Shown here: positions 9,156 to 17,310 of the stretch, piece by piece | Layout: every line of letters starts with the position of its first letter | Position numbering within the stretch: the first letter of the stretch is position 1 | Assembly: GCA_963696585.1 (NCBI GenBank) | Contig: CAVOKW010000012.1 | Coordinates: forward strand, 1-64,000 | Direction: 5' to 3' | DNA length: 64,000 bases | Source of the DNA: Parvibaculum sp963696585 | Lineage (GTDB): Bacteria; Pseudomonadota; Alphaproteobacteria; Parvibaculales; Parvibaculaceae | Notes under the pieces: generated by a model | The model's input: only the letters and a program-made list of their open reading frames with translations | What the model was told of the DNA's origin: nothing | The model's database searches: none | Made by a program: the position numbers and the translations under genes

Positions 9156-10154
9156 ATGCTGAAGACAAGATTCACGGAAATGTTCGGGGTCGAGCATCCG
9201 ATTGTGCAAGGTGGCATGCAATGGGTGGGACGCGCTTCGCTGGTCTCCGCCGTCGCCAATGCCGGTGCGCTCGGTTTCATCACAGCGCTGACCCAGCCAA
9301 CGCCCGAAGACCTGACCAGGGAAATCGCCCGCTGCCGCGAAATGACGGACAAGCCTTTTGGCGTCAACCTCACCATTCTCCCGGCACTGACCCCGCCACC
9401 CTATGCCGAATATCGCCAGGCGATCATCGAGGCAGGCGTCAGGATTGTCGAGACGGCAGGCTACAAGCCACAGGAACATGTCGACGATTTCAAGAAGCAT
9501 GGCATCAAGGTCATTCATAAATGCACCGCTGTTCGCCACGCCCTTTCGGCTGAGCGCATGGGCGTCGATGCCATCTCGATTGATGGTTTTGAATGTGCCG
9601 GCCATCCCGGCGAAGACGACATTCCCGGTCTCATCCTCATCCCGGCCGCCGCCGACAAGGTCAAAATCCCGATGATCGCGTCTGGTGGCTTTGGCGATGC
9701 GCGCGGTCTCGTGGCGGCGCTGGCGCTGGGCGCTGAAGGCATCAACATGGGCACGCGTTTCATGTGCACTGTTGAAAGCCCGATCCACCAGAAGGTGAAG
9801 GAACAGATCGTGGCGAATGATGAGCGCGCCACCGACCTTATTTTCCGCACGCTGCATAATACGGCACGTGTTGCCAAGAATGCCGTAAGCCGCGAAGTCG
9901 TTGAAATCGAAAAGCGCGGCAACGCGACGATTGATGATGTGCGTCATCTCGTGGCTGGCGCGCGCGGCAAGGTCGTATACGAGGCCGGTGATCCAGAGCA
10001 TGGCATCTGGTCGGCTGGCATGGTGCAGGGCCTGATCCACGACATTCCGACCTGCGCCGATCTCGTCAAGCGCATCGTCTCGGAAGCGGAAGCCATCATC
10101 GCCACGCGCCTCAATCGCATGGCGGGCATCGCGACCGCTCGCGCCGCCGAGTGA
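9156..10154 (+). CDS. Nitronate monooxygenase (2-nitropropane dioxygenase family)
   Basis: This 332-residue FMN enzyme is a second, divergent member of the family in the same locus. It carries the typical EHPIVQGGMQWVGRASLVSAVANAGALG N-terminus in pieces (HPIVQGGMQWVG, SAVANAGALGFI), the His-containing ECAGHPGEDDIPG and the FMN phosphate site IASGGFGDARGLVAALALGAEGINMGTRF split over residues 190-220. The AAAGGGAG ribosome site supports the ATG at 9156 rather than an upstream GTG at 9138. Its divergence from the LysR gene suggests regulation by that protein. Members of this subgroup are often linked to enoyl reduction or nitroalkane detoxification; the substrate here is not determined. Confidence 0.88.
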   Translation: MLKTRFTEMFGVEHPIVQGGMQWVGRASLVSAVANAGALGFITALTQPTPEDLTREIARCREMTDKPFGVNLTILPALTPPPYAEYRQAIIEAGVRIVETAGYKPQEHVDDFKKHGIKVIHKCTAVRHALSAERMGVDAISIDGFECAGHPGEDDIPGLILIPAAADKVKIPMIASGGFGDARGLVAALALGAEGINMGTRFMCTVESPIHQKVKEQIVANDERATDLIFRTLHNTARVAKNAVSREVVEIEKRGNATIDDVRHLVAGARGKVVYEAGDPEHGIWSAGMVQGLIHDIPTCADLVKRIVSEAEAIIATRLNRMAGIATARAAE

Positions 10155-10200
10155 AAAAGCCTGCGACCATCATAAAGCCAGCGTCCGGTGTTGCACCATT

Positions 10201-11106
10201 TCATCGCAGGAAAAGCAGCATCACGATGCCGCCAATCACGAGTCCGATGCCGATCAGTTCAAGACGATTTGTCTTCTCGCCAAATATGAAATGCGAGGAG
10301 AGGAACGTGAAGACGAGCTCAATCTGTCCGAGCGCCCGCACATAGGCGGCATTCTGAATGGTCATGGCGGTGAACCAGCCCATCGAGGCGAGCGAGCCGA
10401 CAAGCCCCACCATGGAACTGGCTTGCCAGGTGCGAAGAGAGGCGCGCAAATCATCCGGTGATCGCCAGGCAAGCCAGATCGTCATGAGCAGTGTTTGAAT
10501 GGCGAGCACGGCGACCAGCGTGAAGCCTGCCGACATCATGTAGTCGCGATCATCAAGCGAGAGCGAGGCGGCACGATAGGCAACAGCCGCAACGCCAAAA
10601 GCTGCGCCAGAGCCAAGACCCATCAGTGTCGGTCTCTCGCTGAAGGAGCGGACAAAATTGGCAAGGGTCAGATGCGACTTCGCCATCGAGATGGCCACAA
10701 CGCCCGCAAAGCTGACGAGTATGGCGGCAATCGCGCCAAGGGTCAGATGATCGCCCAGCACGATTGCACCAAAAAGCGCGGTCTGCACGGTCTCGGTCTT
10801 TGAATAGGTCGTGCCGACGGCGAAATTGCGATAGGCAAAAAGCGCGACAAGCAGCACCGTGCCAATGATTTGCGCGATGCCACCGACCGTACTATAGAGC
10901 CAGAAAAGCCCATGCGGCGTCGGGATCGCCCCGTCTTTCAGGATCACAAGGCCGGCGAAATAAACGGCTGCAACAGGCAAGCCATAAGCAAAGCGCACAT
11001 AGGTGGCGCCGAGTGCCGTCATTTCACCAGTCAGCCGCTTTTGCAGGGTGGATCTTGTGTTCTGCAGAAAAGCGGCTGCAAGGGTGAGGGCAATCCAGAG
11101 AGGCAT
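10201..11106 (-). CDS. EamA/DMT-family transporter
   Basis: About 301 residues with ten predicted hydrophobic segments arranged as two EamA repeats, as in drug/metabolite exporters. The protein starts with a hydrophobic helix (PLWIALTLAAAFLQN) and ends with HFIFGEKTNRLELIGIGLVIGGIVMLLFL, the typical end of the second repeat. The start is uncertain: ATG 11106 begins right at the first helix, while ATG 11133 or TTG 11139 would overlap the end of the upstream serine hydrolase gene. The two genes lie on the same strand and may be co-transcribed. Substrate unknown. Confidence 0.82.
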   Translation of the reverse strand: MPLWIALTLAAAFLQNTRSTLQKRLTGEMTALGATYVRFAYGLPVAAVYFAGLVILKDGAIPTPHGLFWLYSTVGGIAQIIGTVLLVALFAYRNFAVGTTYSKTETVQTALFGAIVLGDHLTLGAIAAILVSFAGVVAISMAKSHLTLANFVRSFSERPTLMGLGSGAAFGVAAVAYRAASLSLDDRDYMMSAGFTLVAVLAIQTLLMTIWLAWRSPDDLRASLRTWQASSMVGLVGSLASMGWFTAMTIQNAAYVRALGQIELVFTFLSSHFIFGEKTNRLELIGIGLVIGGIVMLLFLR

Positions 11107-11113
11107 TAAAGGA

Positions 11114-12355
11114 TCAATCGACCAGCGCGCCATAGACAAGCTGCTGCAATTGCGGACGCAGCGGATAGGTGGAAGAGGGATAGAGCTGCGTCAACAGGAT
11201 CGAGATGAGGTTCTCTTCCGGGTCGATCCAGAAATAGGTCGAGGCCGCGCCACCCCAGGAGAAATTGCCCGCCGAACCGGTCGCCATGGCTTCCGCCGGA
11301 TCGAGCGTCACGGCAAAGCCAAGGCCAAAGCCAGCCCCATCAGCGGCCAGTTCGCTGAAGGCGGATGTCGTCATCTGCTTCATGTTCTGGCCACCGGGCA
11401 GATGGTTCATGATCATGAACTCGATTGTCTTGCGCGAGACCAGCCGCGCACCATTGAACTCACCGCCATTCAGCAGCATCTGGCAGAAGCGCCAATAGTC
11501 GATCATGGTGGAAACGAGACCGCCGCCGCCGGAAAGAAACTCCGGCTGCCGGGCATAGGTGCTGGTTTCGTCGCCGACATCCATGACGCCCTGCTTGCCG
11601 CTTTTGGGGTCTTTGAAATAATTTGTCGCAAAACGCCCGAGCTTTTCCTTTGGCACGAAGAAAGCCGTATCGACCATGCCGAGCGGGCCGAAAATGCGTG
11701 ACTGGAAGAACTCATCAAGCGGCAGGCCGGAGAGAACTTCCACGAGATAGCCACAAACATCCGTCGAGACAGAATAGTTCCAATGCTCGCCCGGCGAAAA
11801 CAGCAGCGGGATGTCAGCCAGCTTCGTCACCATGTCCTTGAGCGTCATGCCGACAGTCGCCGCACCGCCAATGCCGGCATCGCGATACATGGCATCAATG
11901 GGATGGGCATACATGAAGCCGTAAGTGAGGCCGGAGGTGTGCGTCAGGAGATCGCGAATGGTCATCTCACGCGCGCATTCAACTGTCTCGAAGGCTTCCT
12001 TGGTGCCGCCATGCCAGACACGCAGTCTCTTGAACTCGGGGATGTAACGCGAGACCGGATGGTTGAGCTGGAAGTGGCCTTCCTCATAAAGCATCATCAG
12101 CGCGAGGCTGGTGATGGGCTTGGTCATCGAATAGATGCGGAAGATCGTGTCTTCCTGCAACGGCAGGCCGCGCTCCCGATCACGCTGACCGACGCATTCA
12201 AAATGCGCGATCTCGCCATGGCGCGAGACGAGTGTCGAGAAGCCCGCCAATTTTCCATTGTCCACATAGGATTGGAAATAGGGCGATATGGCCGCCAAGC
12301 GCGATGAACTGAAGCCGAGTTCCTCAGGCTTCACGATGTCGGGTTTCATATTCAT
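11114..12355 (-). CDS. Serine hydrolase, class C beta-lactamase-like (EstB type)
   Basis: A 413-residue beta-lactamase/transpeptidase-fold hydrolase. The catalytic SxxK is SMTK in IYSMTKPITSLALMMLYEEG, and the Tyr of the second motif lies in HWNYSVSTDVCGYLVE, which is the EstB/esterase pattern rather than a true YxN beta-lactamase. The C-terminal part has the FSWGGAASTYFWIDPEE segment that replaces the KTG box. No signal peptide is seen, so it is probably a cytoplasmic esterase. AGGAG lies seven bases before the ATG at 12355. It sits directly downstream of a second, unrelated-subfamily serine hydrolase; the two may be an operon with the DMT transporter. Confidence 0.88.
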   Translation of the reverse strand: MNMKPDIVKPEELGFSSSRLAAISPYFQSYVDNGKLAGFSTLVSRHGEIAHFECVGQRDRERGLPLQEDTIFRIYSMTKPITSLALMMLYEEGHFQLNHPVSRYIPEFKRLRVWHGGTKEAFETVECAREMTIRDLLTHTSGLTYGFMYAHPIDAMYRDAGIGGAATVGMTLKDMVTKLADIPLLFSPGEHWNYSVSTDVCGYLVEVLSGLPLDEFFQSRIFGPLGMVDTAFFVPKEKLGRFATNYFKDPKSGKQGVMDVGDETSTYARQPEFLSGGGGLVSTMIDYWRFCQMLLNGGEFNGARLVSRKTIEFMIMNHLPGGQNMKQMTTSAFSELAADGAGFGLGFAVTLDPAEAMATGSAGNFSWGGAASTYFWIDPEENLISILLTQLYPSSTYPLRPQLQQLVYGALVD

Positions 12356-12393
12356 CAGGTTACTCCTGCTTGTTCTTGTTGATGTTATGCCTT

Positions 12394-13440
12394 TTATGAC
12401 CGCATGCAATCAGCGATGGCGCTTACCCAGCCCTTGATCGGTGCCTTGTCGCCCGGTGTCTTGCCATGCCGCACGATGACGGCATCGAGATCCGGAATGA
12501 CGACCGTATATTGCCCTTCATAGCCATTGGCCGAAAAAGAGCCGGGCCCGGCGATGCCGAGCCACCAATGCGCGCCGTAAGGATCGTCGGCGCAATCGGC
12601 CTGCTGCCAGGTCGGTGTTCGGGCATAATCCACCCAGCCTTCAGGCAGAAGCCGCTTGCCGTCCCATATCCCGTCGCGCAGATAGAGCAGGCCGAATTTG
12701 GCAAAGTCGCGTGGTGTTGCAAAGCAGAAGGAGGAGCCGATGAAGGTTCCAGCCTCGTCAAACCTGGGTTTGACGGAGGTCATGCCGAGCGGACCAAACA
12801 GGCGTTCATGCATGAAGGCTTCAAAGGCGGCGCCGGATTTTTGAAGCGCGCGCGCCGCGCATCGGCTGACGATATTGGATGTGCCACTGGAATAATTGAA
12901 AAAGCTGTCCGGCTCATGAGCAAGCGGGAAGGACGCGGCAAAATGCGCAACATCCTGCTTGCCTTTTCCCCACAGCATCTCGATCACATCGGAAGGATGG
13001 TGAGGATCATAATTCTCGCGGAATTGCAGGCCGCTCGACATCCGCAGGAGTTGATCCAGCGTGATCGCCTGACGTGGGTCGGCGGGATCGCGCCATTCCG
13101 GGCAATCGGCACGATCCATCACATCAATCAGGCCGTCGCCAACCAGAATGCCGATAAGCGCCTGGGTGATGCTCTTGGCCTTCGACCATGACGGACAGGT
13201 GACACCCGCCCCAAAGCCTTCCCGATAGCTCTCATGTACGAGCCTGCCATGCTGGATGATGACCAGCGCATGGGTTTCGCCCAGGGGATCTTCTGGGCTC
13301 GCCGCAAACCCGATCTCGAGCAGATCCTCAAACCGGGCCTTGTCCATCTGTGCGGGCAAGGTTCCCATGGGCCAATTCAAGACGGGCCAGATGACATCGC
13401 GGGGCTGGGCGGGCAGGGCAGGCAGGGACATGGCACACAT
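12394..13440 (-). CDS. Serine hydrolase, beta-lactamase / 6-aminohexanoate-dimer hydrolase-like
   Basis: The 348-residue protein is another beta-lactamase-fold hydrolase, closest in pattern to 6-aminohexanoate-dimer hydrolases: the SxxK is SKAK in CPSWSKAKSITQALIG, followed by LLRMSSGLQFRENYD, the Tyr motif FNYSSGTSNIVSR, and FCFATPRDFAKFGLLYLRDG. A late GYEGQYTVVIPDLDAVIVRHG segment closes the active site. The start could be ATG 13440 or ATG 13431. A longer open frame through 14209 fuses its reading frame direction to a tape-measure remnant upstream but in a different frame, so the fusion is not real. Confidence 0.85.
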   Translation of the reverse strand: MCAMSLPALPAQPRDVIWPVLNWPMGTLPAQMDKARFEDLLEIGFAASPEDPLGETHALVIIQHGRLVHESYREGFGAGVTCPSWSKAKSITQALIGILVGDGLIDVMDRADCPEWRDPADPRQAITLDQLLRMSSGLQFRENYDPHHPSDVIEMLWGKGKQDVAHFAASFPLAHEPDSFFNYSSGTSNIVSRCAARALQKSGAAFEAFMHERLFGPLGMTSVKPRFDEAGTFIGSSFCFATPRDFAKFGLLYLRDGIWDGKRLLPEGWVDYARTPTWQQADCADDPYGAHWWLGIAGPGSFSANGYEGQYTVVIPDLDAVIVRHGKTPGDKAPIKGWVSAIADCMRS

Positions 13441-13519
13441 TTCGATGCAGGGACGAGTGGCTGATGGTGACTCGGGCGCGGCACGGATGCAATCGGTCAG
13501 CCCATGAACCGGCGCACGA

Positions 13520-14102
13520 CAGGACTATCCTTTTCGGAAAGGAGACGTTGGCCGCCTTGGCCAGGATGTCGCCTGCATGGGCAGCATCTTTGGCCTGCAA
13601 TCCGAAACCGGCGAGTATGATGGTGAGAATCTCGGCCGCCTCGCCAAGATCCAGCGCGCCCGCCTGAGCGAGTTTTAGCGCCGTTGGGACGGACGCGATG
13701 ATCTGCGCTGTTGAATACCCCGCCTGGCCGAGAAACTTCATGCCCTCTGCGGCCTGTTTGGCCGAGAAGGACGTTGTTGCCCCCAGGTTGCGCGCCACGG
13801 ATACGAGTTTCGCCATGTCGGCGCTTGTGGCCTGCGTAATTGCCTTCACGCTCGACATGGTGCTTTCGAAATCGGCGATGGTTTTGATCGCCGCCATGCC
13901 CGCTATGGCGGATGAGATGCCAAAAAGAGCGCCATTGATGCCGGAAATCGTTGCGCGCATGGAGGCGAAGGAACGATCGATATTCGTCTGCATCGTCTTT
14001 GCGCTGGCCGAGATGCTCGAAAACGCCGCGCGGACCTGCTGGGCGCCAACGCGCGCCGGGCCCGAAATCCACAAAGACGCCAATGCCGGTTTCAAATGAC
14101 AT
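13520..14102 (-). pseudogene. Phage tail tape-measure protein fragment (TP901 family), frameshifted and truncated
   Basis: The frame starting at ATG 14102, with GGAG upstream, reads MSFETGIGVFVDFGPGAR and then loses sense. The next frame resumes near 14060 with QQVRAAFSSISASAKTMQ and continues to about 13540 with the TP901 core: ADFESTMSSVKAITQAT, LGATTSFSAKQAAEGM, FLGQAGYSTAQIIASVPTALKLAQAGALDLGEAAE in pieces, and AKDAAHAGDILAKAANVS. A frameshift near 14050 and loss of the remainder of a protein that normally exceeds 600 residues make this a remnant. It is not of the GTA tape-measure type expected with the head genes at 58-64 kb, so it probably derives from another prophage. Confidence 0.8.
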
Positions 14103-14186
14103 GCCGATCTCCGGTATTGACGTCTGGGGAAAAAATGAGAGAGGCTTGCGCCCTCAGGGTGGGGCGCATGGCAAGCGAGGATAAAA

Positions 14187-14582
14187 ATGACAGGGCCTGC
14201 GATGGACAATGATCATTCGGATGCCGCCAAAAAGGCGGGACAAATAGCGGCTTTGATTGCCGTACCCCTGATCTTCATCTATCTGTTTTCCGGGGAAAGC
14301 GCATCGACGCCCAAAAAACACATAGCCCACAGCGGAACAATTACCCGCGCATTTGCGGGCTGTCTAAGCGAAGACGCTCTGGATGAAATGCTCACGGCCG
14401 CGTCGCATGAAGACTTCAGGCAGATGAGCGTCCTTCTGGATTCCGGCTATTGTCAGTCTATTAAGGGGCGATCCTATTCTGTGGAGAGCATGGGCTTGAT
14501 GACTTCGCGGATCAGAGTATACAGCGATGAAGGCTCGATACTGCTTTACACGCCATCGGAAGCTCTGCTGAGAAGCGAGTGA
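14187..14582 (+). CDS. Small membrane-anchored protein of unknown function
   Basis: A 131-residue protein with one hydrophobic segment near residues 18-35 (AGQIAALIAVPLIFIYLF), then a soluble domain of about 90 residues that includes two cysteines (AGCLSED and SGYCQSIK) that could form a disulfide on the far side of the membrane. GAGGA lies a few bases before the ATG at 14187. I do not recognise the family. It lies between a tape-measure remnant and a broken glycosidase gene, so it may be part of the same transferred debris, although its frame is intact. Confidence 0.55.
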   Translation: MTGPAMDNDHSDAAKKAGQIAALIAVPLIFIYLFSGESASTPKKHIAHSGTITRAFAGCLSEDALDEMLTAASHEDFRQMSVLLDSGYCQSIKGRSYSVESMGLMTSRIRVYSDEGSILLYTPSEALLRSE

Positions 14583-14679
14583 TCGAGGGAGAAGTCTAGC
14601 TTCCGCGCTTCCCCCTCGCCTCGACCTGTGCTTTCTGACGGAAGAACCAGAGGGGGGGGAAATGCCGTTGTCACGACTG

Positions 14680-15110
14680 AGAATTGCTGATCGCCTCAAC
14701 CCGGTGGAATTACACCGCGTCGAACCGGAATGATGAAGCCATTGGCGATGGCTGGAATCAGGAAGACCTGTCGATCTACAGTGTCGATCTACAGTGTCGA
14801 TCAGCGCGACAACCCCTCTGACATCAATAGCGGCGGACGCGCACTCGAAGGCTTTGTGCGCCCCTATGCCCGCAAGATTGCTGGCCGCCCCCTGAAAATG
14901 AAGTTCAAACGCGAGACGGGCGCCTTCCGTTTTGTTTATGATGTCACGGGCGATGGGGCGGCGGAAGTTTTCGTGCCGCGCCTGCAATATCCCGACGGAT
15001 TTGAAATCGAGGTTGAGGGTGCTCTGGCAGAACGCGATGAGGCCAATCAGCTTGTCCGATTGAAACCGGTCAATGCCGACAAGATCGCCCTGATCCTCAC
15101 GCGTCTATAG
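14680..15110 (+). pseudogene. C-terminal fragment of a GH5 glycoside hydrolase (endoglycoceramidase-like), frameshifted
   Basis: Two frames together encode the end of a family-5 glycosidase. The first (about 14690-14785) reads ASTRWNYTASNRNDEAIG then GDGWNQEDLSIYSVD. The second (from about 14795) reads QRDNPSDINSGGRALEGF, VRPYARKIAGRPLKMKFKR, then AEVFVPRLQYPDGFEIEVEG, which is the C-terminal beta-sandwich of GH5 endoglycoceramidase-like enzymes. The break coincides exactly with a tandem duplication of the 13-mer TCGATCTACAGTG at 14771-14796, which shifts the frame by one. The catalytic domain is absent, so the gene is dead twice over. Confidence 0.75.
14771..14796. repeat. 13-bp tandem duplication that breaks the GH5 fragment
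   Basis: TCGATCTACAGTG occurs at 14771-14783 and again at 14784-14796, followed by the first six bases of a third copy. Removing one copy restores the glycosidase frame. A second 13-bp frame-changing duplication is present at 31055-31080. Confidence 0.9.
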
Positions 15111-15891
15111 CGGTCTCCTCAAGCGAGGCGACAATGGCGCGTGCGGTATCTTGCATCGGCTTGAGATAACGCCGAACCGCCTCCGCCTCACTCATGGCGG
15201 CGCCGATATAGCGCATGGTGATGCTGGCAAGCACCTTCTCCCCCTGCATGATCGGCACCGCCATGCCCATGGCCGGATCGCCCGGCATCGGTGCGGTCGT
15301 GGCATAACCTGATCGCCGCACGGTCTGCATGATGCTCCGCACGTAGCGATCATCCCGCGCTGGCGCATTCGCTGTCGCCCTGGAAGCGTGCAGCATGGCG
15401 AGAATGGCCTCGCGCTCCGCCGCCGGGCAGAAAGCCAGATAGGCGCGTCCCATGGCGGCGACCATCATCGGCAGGCGTTTGTTGAGATAAGCGGGGTCTG
15501 TGTAGAAGGGGCTCTCATGACCCGTCGAAATGCGTACCCGCATGGCATTGTGATCAAGCGTGGCGAGCGCCACAGGCCAGCGATACCGCGCGGTCAATGC
15601 CGAGAGAAAGGGGCGCGCGGCTTCCACCACGCGCTCACCATGACGAAATCCATTGGAGAGTCGCAACACGCGCTCATTCAGGGCATAGCCGCCGCGTTGG
15701 GGAAGTCGCGTGACATAACCGCAGGCAATCAGCGTGTCGAGCAGACGAACGAGGGTCGGTTTGGGCAGCGACGTGGCTTGATGAAGCGCTGCGAGGCTGA
15801 GCGGTTGCCGCTCATTCAGGGCTTCAAGCAGACGCAGGGCGCGCGCCACCGGCTGCACCTCCGCCGTGTCAAAATCGCCGGAATGAGCCAT
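15097..15891 (-). CDS. IclR-family transcriptional regulator
   Basis: The 264-residue protein has an N-terminal winged helix (about residues 12-70; PLSLAALHQATSLPKPTLVRLLDTL, then GGYALNERVLRLS) and an IclR effector domain (KRLPMMVAAMGRAYLAFCP, AVPIMQGEKVLASITMRYIG). The ATG at 15891 has GGAGG five bases upstream, which decides the start over the ATG at 15924. In pattern it resembles regulators of aromatic-acid catabolism (MhpR/PcaR type). Its divergent neighbour is only a 35-codon remnant, so the operon it once controlled seems to have been lost. Confidence 0.87.
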   Translation of the reverse strand: MAHSGDFDTAEVQPVARALRLLEALNERQPLSLAALHQATSLPKPTLVRLLDTLIACGYVTRLPQRGGYALNERVLRLSNGFRHGERVVEAARPFLSALTARYRWPVALATLDHNAMRVRISTGHESPFYTDPAYLNKRLPMMVAAMGRAYLAFCPAAEREAILAMLHASRATANAPARDDRYVRSIMQTVRRSGYATTAPMPGDPAMGMAVPIMQGEKVLASITMRYIGAAMSEAEAVRRYLKPMQDTARAIVASLEETAIDA

Positions 15892-16035
15892 TTTATCCTC
15901 CACGCGACACTCTAGTTCCGCCATACGGAATTGGCAAATTTAGATATCCCCACCCCCGGGCGGCGCGTTTAGAGTCCGCAACGGGTTTGGGAGAGCCATG
16001 CGCCGCGTCAAGCGGCGCAGATCAGGGAGGAAGAC

Positions 16036-16143
16036 ATGAGCCAGGCAGCAGAATTGAGGGAAGCGGTTTCCACGCATCGCTCTTTTACGACCTCACCGCT
16101 GACACCGAATATCGGCGCCGGGCTTGGCGACAGACCTTATTGA
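16036..16143 (+). pseudogene. 35-codon truncated reading frame divergent from the IclR gene
   Basis: An ATG at 16036 with an excellent GGGAGGAAGAC ribosome site opens a frame reading MSQAAELREAVSTHRS and ending after GLGDRPY at 16143. The start signals look like those of the first gene of an operon regulated by the divergent IclR protein, but the product is far too short for an enzyme. I read it as the N-terminal stump of a deleted gene; a genuine small peptide is possible. Confidence 0.35.
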
Positions 16144-16162
16144 TTTTGGAAACGGGAAAAGA

Positions 16163-16738
16163 ATGAAAGCCATATTCTATTGGGGGTCGGCGCTTGTCAT
16201 GGCGCTGTTGTTGGGAACGGGCAGCGCCTATCTGGCCTTGCAGGATGCGCAGGCCAGAGGCGGAATCCATTCCGGACCCTGGGCCACAAGCACGCGCTTT
16301 GGCAGCCCCGAGGCCGACATGTACACGCGCGCCCGCGTCGCACTGTTCGGGCTTCTCGCGCTCGACAAAAAAGAGACGATGTACTTTATCGCCAACACAG
16401 ACTCCAATGGCGAGAAACTGTCCGGGAGTTGCACCTATCGCGTGCAAGGCCATGATCTTGCCGCGCGTTGGTGGAGCATCACCGCCTATGCGTCGGACAG
16501 TTTCCTCATCCCGAATGAGGCCCATGTTTTTTCATTCGCACAAACGACCGTGGCGCATGATGCGGATGGGGGCTTCACCATCAATGTCTCAGCCGAAAAG
16601 CAGGATGGAAACTGGTTGCCTGTGAAGGCCGGTGAAGCCTTTGACCTGACAGCGCGCTTCTACAATCCCGAAGCCTCCATCTATGCCGATCCTTCAGCCG
16701 CCGTCCTGCCCACCATCACCAAGGAGAGCTGCAAATGA
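16163..16738 (+). CDS. DUF1214 protein, membrane-anchored
   Basis: The 191-residue protein starts with a signal-anchor helix (residues 3-25) and continues with a DUF1214 domain: GPWATSTRFGSPEADMYTRARVALFGLLAL in pieces, the RWWSITAYASDSFLIPN core and the DLTARFYNPEASIYADP tail. Its stop overlaps the next start by four bases (ATGA), so translation is coupled to the DUF1254 partner. Full-length proteins elsewhere carry DUF1254 and DUF1214 fused in one chain; here they are two separate exported proteins, which probably form a heteromer in the periplasm. The biochemical role is unknown. The ATG at 16163 begins right at the anchor. Confidence 0.82.
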   Translation: MKAIFYWGSALVMALLLGTGSAYLALQDAQARGGIHSGPWATSTRFGSPEADMYTRARVALFGLLALDKKETMYFIANTDSNGEKLSGSCTYRVQGHDLAARWWSITAYASDSFLIPNEAHVFSFAQTTVAHDADGGFTINVSAEKQDGNWLPVKAGEAFDLTARFYNPEASIYADPSAAVLPTITKESCK

Positions 16739-17262
16739 AACGTATCGCCATCTGGATTGTTTCGGTTGTGGTTCTGAGCGCGCTCGTGCATGTCGGCACG
16801 GTCTGGTCCCTTCCACGGCTCATCATGTCGAGGGTGATGACTGTCGTGGCGGGCGGCGCGGCCGCGAATGTCATGCTGAACCAGCCGCGCCCTGACGACA
16901 AGGCGCGTGTTGTCGTGCGTCCCAGCCCTGATCTGGCCTATTCCATGTGTGCACTTGATCTTTCCAAAGGCGCCGTACATGTCGTCGTGCCGCTGAGTGC
17001 GCCTTATACCTCGGTCGCGCTTTATAGCGCCGCGACGGATAACTTCTTTGTTCGCAACGACAGGGAAACCAATGGCGCGCCGCTTGATCTTGTCGTGGTT
17101 GGCAAGGGTCAGCCCATGCCGGCCAACCTGCCGCCGGTCGCCACGCTGGTTGAATCGCCAACCAGCAAGGCGCTGGTTCTGGTGCGACGTGTCATCGAAA
17201 ATGACGCAAGTTTTCCGGCACTCGACCAGTTGCGCCAGACGGCGAGCTGCTCGCTCCTCTAA
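16735..17262 (+). CDS. DUF1254 protein, membrane-anchored
   Basis: The 175-residue partner of the preceding gene has an N-terminal hydrophobic helix (residues 4-28) and a DUF1254 domain with RPSPDLAYSMCALDLSKG, VPLSAPYTSVALYSAATDNFFVRND and a VVGKGQPMPANLPPVATLVESP stretch. It starts inside the stop of the DUF1214 gene. The end of the gene faces the leftward peptidase gene. No enzymatic residues can be assigned; the family is widespread in proteobacteria, and its role is unknown. Confidence 0.82.
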   Translation: MKRIAIWIVSVVVLSALVHVGTVWSLPRLIMSRVMTVVAGGAAANVMLNQPRPDDKARVVVRPSPDLAYSMCALDLSKGAVHVVVPLSAPYTSVALYSAATDNFFVRNDRETNGAPLDLVVVGKGQPMPANLPPVATLVESPTSKALVLVRRVIENDASFPALDQLRQTASCSLL

Positions 17263-17310
17263 GTCTGAGGGTTGAGCCGCGTCATCCTGGGGAGGAGGGC
17301 GCGGCGAACA

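Noticed and set aside
13328..14209. A 293-codon frame covering the tape-measure core and the start of the serine hydrolase gene
   Set aside because: The frame before about 14060 and after about 13540 shows no protein similarity; the tape-measure ribosome site and ATG are in another frame, so it is a decayed gene rather than a fusion.
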